Shown here piece by piece: positions 60,487-64,000 of a stretch of 64,000 nt of DNA. The translations under genes and the position numbers were made by a program. The notes beneath the pieces were generated by a model. That model saw only the letters and a program-made list of their open reading frames with translations, was not told the DNA's origin and made no database searches. This DNA is from Pseudomonas sp. Tri1. GTDB taxonomy: Bacteria; Pseudomonadota; Gammaproteobacteria; Pseudomonadales; Pseudomonadaceae. Positions within the stretch are counted from its first letter, which is position 1. The number at the start of each line of letters is the position of its first letter. The DNA is taken from contig NZ_CP072913.1 in assembly GCF_017968885.1 (NCBI RefSeq), forward strand, positions 4,876,501-4,940,500. Reading direction: 5' to 3'.

Positions 60487-62384
60487 CCTTGCGTCGCCGT
60501 TGGGACATCAATACCCGCACCCAGCTCATCGCCCTCGGCCCGGCGTTGCTGCTGACCGTGCTGTTGATCAGCTTCTTTACCTTCGTGCGAATCCAGGACC
60601 TGCGCCAGGAACTCAATCACACCGGGCAACTGATCGCCAACCAACTGGCCCCTGCCACGGAATACGGGGTGATTTCCGGCAACAAGGAGGTGCTGGAAAG
60701 CCTGCTCGCCGCCACCCTGGCGACACCCCACGTGCGTTTCCTGGAGATTCAGGACAACACGGACAAGGTGCTGGTGTACGTCGAGCAGTCCGAACAAACC
60801 CACGACCGAGCTCAACAGGTAGAAGTGTTCCAGGCCCCGGTTCGCCTGCAACGTATTGCCCTGAACAATGATTTCCTGCAAGGCAACAGCACTTCAACCG
60901 AGGCGTCCGGCGAGGATTATCTGGGCCGGGTGATCGTCGGCATGTCCAGTGACGCCTTTAGCCAGCGCCAGCAGGAGATTCTGTTCAAAGCCGCTATCCT
61001 TGCGCTGTTCGCCCTGCTGTTCACCTTCCTGGTGGCGCGGCGCCTGGCGGCGAACCTGTCCCGACCGATCCGCGACATCGGCAACGCGGTCAAGGCGATC
61101 CAGCAAGGCGACTACAGCACGCCGTTGCCCATCGTTGACGACGGCGAACTGGGCGCCTTGTCGCGGCATATCAACAACCTGGCCGACGGGCTGGAGCAAG
61201 CCAGCCGGGAACAGCACCAGGCCATGGCGCAACTGATCAAGACCCGGGAAGAAGCGGAAAAAGCCAACAGCGCCAAGTCCGAGTTCCTGGCGATGATGAG
61301 CCATGAACTGCGCACGCCCATGAACGGCGTACTGGGCATGCTGCAACTGCTGGAAACCACCCGCATGACCGACGAGCAGCATGAGTACACGGCGCTGGCG
61401 TGCGAATCCACCGAGCACCTGTTGAAGGTGATCAACGACATCCTCGACTTCTCGCGCATCGAGCGCTCGGCCCTGGAGCTGGAGCACATCCCGTTCAACC
61501 TGGCGGAGCTGGTGGGCAGTTGCGCTCAGTCGTTCCAGCACAGCGCCGCACAACGCAAACTGGCGCTGGAGCTGCTGATTCCCGAGGACATGCAGGCCCT
61601 GCAGGTCCAGGGCGATCCGACGCGCATCCGGCAGATCCTGGTGAACCTGATCGGCAATGCACTGAAATTCACCGAGCAAGGCCGTATCACCGTGCAGTGC
61701 CAGTGGCAGGCCCTGGATCACGAACTGCTGTGGTTCACCTGCACGGTACGTGACAGCGGCATTGGTATTCCGACCGAAAGCCTGGAGCGCATGTTCGACG
61801 CCTTCCAGCAGGCCGACAGTTCGATTTCCCGGCGTTACGGCGGCACCGGCCTGGGCCTGCCGATCGCCCGCACCCTGGCCGAACGCATGGGCGGCACACT
61901 GCGGGCCCAGAGTGAAGAAGGCCAGGGGTCGGTGTTCACCCTCGAGATCCCGCTGGCCCGCTCGCGGCAAATCCCACCCCCGCTGGTGCCGCGACTGCCC
62001 AGCGGCAAGGGCGACGGCGAGGGCCGCAATGTGTTGCTGGTGGAAGACAACCCAGTGAATCAGACGGTAATCGAAGCCATGCTGCGCAGCCTGGGCTTCA
62101 CCGTCAGCGTCGCCGTCGATGGCGCCCAGGCCGTGCGCAGCGCCGAAAGCCTGATTTTCGAAGCGATCCTCATGGATTGCCGGCTGCCCATTATCGATGG
62201 CTACGAGGCCACCCGGCAGATCCGTCAGTTGCCCGGTTGTGCCGAGGTGCCGATCATCGCCCTGACCGCCAATGCCTTGCAGGGCGACCGCGAAGCCTGC
62301 CTGGCGGCAGGTATGAACGATTACCTGGCCAAGCCGTTCAAAAGAGTTGACCTGCAGCAAATTCTGCAGCGCTGGGTGCATTAG
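60483..62384 (+). CDS. Hybrid sensor histidine kinase (PA1611-like)
   Basis: This 633-residue kinase has a membrane helix at about 15-35, a periplasmic region, a second helix (about 168-188) and HAMP. The H-box is MMSHELRTPMNGVLG. The HATPase has NLIGNALKFTEQG and GTGLGLPIARTLAERMGG, and a C-terminal receiver follows (LLVEDNPVNQ, MDCRLPIIDGYEATRQ). No HPt domain. By position before fabA and architecture it corresponds to P. aeruginosa PA1611, which signals to HptB and binds RetS. Its co-operonic receptor and binding protein suggest a periplasmic signal. Confidence 0.9.
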   Translation: MTLRRRWDINTRTQLIALGPALLLTVLLISFFTFVRIQDLRQELNHTGQLIANQLAPATEYGVISGNKEVLESLLAATLATPHVRFLEIQDNTDKVLVYVEQSEQTHDRAQQVEVFQAPVRLQRIALNNDFLQGNSTSTEASGEDYLGRVIVGMSSDAFSQRQQEILFKAAILALFALLFTFLVARRLAANLSRPIRDIGNAVKAIQQGDYSTPLPIVDDGELGALSRHINNLADGLEQASREQHQAMAQLIKTREEAEKANSAKSEFLAMMSHELRTPMNGVLGMLQLLETTRMTDEQHEYTALACESTEHLLKVINDILDFSRIERSALELEHIPFNLAELVGSCAQSFQHSAAQRKLALELLIPEDMQALQVQGDPTRIRQILVNLIGNALKFTEQGRITVQCQWQALDHELLWFTCTVRDSGIGIPTESLERMFDAFQQADSSISRRYGGTGLGLPIARTLAERMGGTLRAQSEEGQGSVFTLEIPLARSRQIPPPLVPRLPSGKGDGEGRNVLLVEDNPVNQTVIEAMLRSLGFTVSVAVDGAQAVRSAESLIFEAILMDCRLPIIDGYEATRQIRQLPGCAEVPIIALTANALQGDREACLAAGMNDYLAKPFKRVDLQQILQRWVH

Positions 62385-62620
62385 TAGCCTGGGTGACTGG
62401 CGTGAAAGGCGAAAGTGCGGCAGTCTTAGGCACCCGAACAAGCCTCGATTGGGGCTTGAATAAAAATTTCAGTGCACAGGTGTACATTCATTTCCCGTGT
62501 GCTGTGACTTTCACTACAACGCAATAGTCTATGAGTAGGCTGTCGATTCGAGGCATGAACGCCTCGATCGGCCGGGAAGATTTGCCCCACCCTGCCGCAT
62601 GGGACTATTGAGGAGCTCGC
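62385..62620. promoter_or_regulatory. fabA upstream region
   Basis: This 236-base non-coding stretch before the fabAB operon probably holds its promoter. I saw no clear palindrome for a FabR or DesT-type regulator. The ribosome site GAGGAGC precedes the fabA ATG. Confidence 0.45.
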
Positions 62621-63136
62621 ATGACCAAACAAAACGCCTTTACTCGGGAAGACCTGCTGCGCTGCAGTCGCGGTGAGCTGTTCGGCCCAGGTAACGCGCA
62701 ACTGCCCGCCCCGAACATGCTGATGGTGGATCGCATCACCCATATCAGCGACGAGGGTGGCAAGTACGGCAAAGGTGAATTGGTCGCCGAGCTGGATATC
62801 ACTCCGGACCTGTGGTTTTTCGCCTGCCATTTCGAAGGTGATCCGGTGATGCCGGGCTGCCTGGGCCTGGATGCCATGTGGCAACTGGTCGGTTTCTTCC
62901 TCGGCTGGCAAGGCCTGCCAGGCCGCGGCCGCGCCCTGGGTTCGGGCGAAGTGAAGTTCTTTGGTCAGGTCCTGCCGACCGCCAAGAAAATCACCTATAA
63001 CATTCATATCAAACGCGTCCTCAAGGGCAAGCTGAACATGGCCATTGCCGATGGTTCGGTTGCCGTGGACGGTCGCGAGATCTACACCGCCGAAGGCCTC
63101 CGGGTCGGCGTTTTCACCTCCACTGACAACTTCTAA
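62621..63136 (+). CDS. fabA: 3-hydroxyacyl-ACP dehydratase/isomerase FabA
   Basis: FabA dehydrates 3-hydroxydecanoyl-ACP and isomerises trans-2 to cis-3, the branch point to unsaturated fatty acids. Residues total 171, the usual length. The active-site His70 ([10 protein letters not shown]) and Asp84 ([10 protein letters not shown]) are both present. GAGGAGC is upstream. It forms an operon with fabB, eleven bases downstream. Confidence 0.97.
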   Translation: MTKQNAFTREDLLRCSRGELFGPGNAQLPAPNMLMVDRITHISDEGGKYGKGELVAELDITPDLWFFACHFEGDPVMPGCLGLDAMWQLVGFFLGWQGLPGRGRALGSGEVKFFGQVLPTAKKITYNIHIKRVLKGKLNMAIADGSVAVDGREIYTAEGLRVGVFTSTDNF

Positions 63137-63147
63137 GGGTTATCCGC

Positions 63148-64000
63148 ATGCGCCGCGTCGTTATCACTGGTCTGGGCATCGTTTCGTGCCTGGGCAATGA
63201 CAAAGAGACCGTCTCCGCTAACCTGCGTGCAAGTCGCCCTGGCATCCGGTTCAATCCGGAATATGCCGAAATGGGTCTGCGTAGCCAGGTTTCCGGCTCC
63301 ATTGACCTTCCCCTCGAAGAGCTGATCGATCGCAAGATCTACCGTTTCGTTGGCCATGCGGCGGCCTACGCCTACCTGGCCATGAAGGACGCCATCGCGG
63401 ACTCCGGCCTGACCGAAGAGCAGGTATCCAACCCGCGCACCGGCCTGATCGCCGGTTCCGGTGGCGCCTCCACCCTGAACCAGATGGAAGCGTTGGACAT
63501 CCTGCGCGAAAAGGGCGTCAAGCGTGTCGGCCCGTACCGCGTCACGCGGACCATGAGCAGCACCGTTTCCGCCTGCCTGGCCACGCCGTTCAAGATCAAG
63601 GGCCTGAACTACTCCATCGCGTCTGCCTGCGCCACCAGCGCTCACTGCATCGGCAACGCCATGGAACAGATCCAGATGGGCAAGCAGGACGTCGTGTTCG
63701 CCGGCGGCGGTGAAGAAGAGCATTGGAGCCAATCGTTCCTGTTCGACGCCATGGGCGCCCTGTCCAGCCAGTACAACGACACGCCGGAAAAAGCCTCCCG
63801 AGCCTACGACGCCAAGCGTGACGGTTTCGTCATCGCCGGCGGTGGCGGCATGGTGGTGGTCGAGGAGCTGGAACACGCCCTGGCCCGCGGCGCGAAGATC
63901 TACGCGGAAATCGTCGGCTACGGCGCCACTTCCGACGGATACGACATGGTTGCCCCAAGCGGCGAAGGTGCCATCCGCTGCATGCAGATGGCCATGTCCA
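63148..64000 (+). CDS. fabB: 3-oxoacyl-ACP synthase I FabB (3' end outside window)
   Basis: FabB elongates cis-3-decenoyl-ACP from FabA. It begins [18 protein letters not shown], with catalytic Cys161 in [12 protein letters not shown] and the glycine-rich [14 protein letters not shown] stretch. The two catalytic histidines lie beyond the window end. It follows fabA in the standard Pseudomonas order. Confidence 0.96.
   Translation, partial: MRRVVITGLGIVSCLGNDKETVSANLRASRPGIRFNPEYAEMGLRSQVSGSIDLPLEELIDRKIYRFVGHAAAYAYLAMKDAIADSGLTEEQVSNPRTGLIAGSGGASTLNQMEALDILREKGVKRVGPYRVTRTMSSTVSACLATPFKIKGLNYSIASACATSAHCIGNAMEQIQMGKQDVVFAGGGEEEHWSQSFLFDAMGALSSQYNDTPEKASRAYDAKRDGFVIAGGGGMVVVEELEHALARGAKIYAEIVGYGATSDGYDMVAPSGEGAIRCMQMAMS

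Noticed and set aside
60894..62441. 515-codon minus-strand frame inside the hybrid kinase gene
   Set aside because: It is antisense to a gene with all kinase motifs; the composition is rich in His/Gln/Arg without domain features.

Overview
The window looks like a chromosomal segment of a fluorescent-group Pseudomonas. The basis is the gene order, which as I recall it matches several P. aeruginosa neighbourhoods (lpxK-exbD-exbB-comEC; ABC pair-GST-transglutaminase-fadE; fabB-fabA-hybrid kinase-gpsA-sixA-thioesterase-hydrolases), the GC-rich coding style, and many REP/REPIN palindromes of the GTGGGAGCGAGCTTGCTCGC type. The species cannot be named from the sequence alone.

Layout. 1-11200 is housekeeping: cut lpxK, exbD/exbB, comEC, a DUF2062 protein, a two-gene ABC exporter, a GST, a transglutaminase-like protein, fadE and a small conserved protein. 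11341-13549 holds a LysR regulator, an AlaX-type tRNA editing protein and a small unknown ORF. 13973-28488 is a complete Tad (tight adherence) / Flp type IVb pilus locus, split into two convergent operons: rcpA-tadD-DUF3613 on plus, and flp-flp-fppA-AAA+ ATPase-cpaB-tadG-tadE-tadF-tadZ-tadA-tadB-tadC on minus. A REPIN array lies at the convergence point, and a divergent AraC-type regulator with a degenerate receiver domain sits beyond the pilins.

28806-39162 is the most interesting part: a visibly more AT-rich island carrying what looks like an undescribed biosynthetic or metabolic cluster. Operon 1 encodes a zinc polyol-type dehydrogenase, an archaeal/RIB7-type phosphoribosylamino-pyrimidine reductase homologue, an HAD phosphatase, a DUF1349 protein and an MFS carrier. 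Operon 2 encodes a YczE/YitT-type membrane protein, an AmrS-like radical SAM enzyme with a C-terminal extension, a Cys/Met-metabolism PLP enzyme and a class I aminotransferase. An Lrp/AsnC regulator lies between the operons with a 30-bp palindrome at its own promoter. A LysE-type exporter, whose Shine-Dalgarno is buried in a long leader hairpin, closes the region. The combination suggests a small amino-acid-derived product that is made, sensed by the Lrp protein and exported, but the product cannot be deduced.

39440-39853 carries a duplicated tRNA-Gly(GCC)/tRNA-Glu(TTC) pair with a strong promoter and a terminator. 40213-50889 carries a coiled-coil membrane protein, an MCP, a MocR regulator, an SDR, a CurA-like reductase, pyrF, an OmpR/histidine-kinase pair and a six-EF-hand protein. 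51013-64000 carries a PerM-like protein, DUF4892, two alpha/beta hydrolases, a hotdog thioesterase, sixA, DUF4389, gpsA (frameshifted in a poly-G run as given), a TonB receptor/binding protein/hybrid kinase operon, fabA, and fabB cut by the window end.
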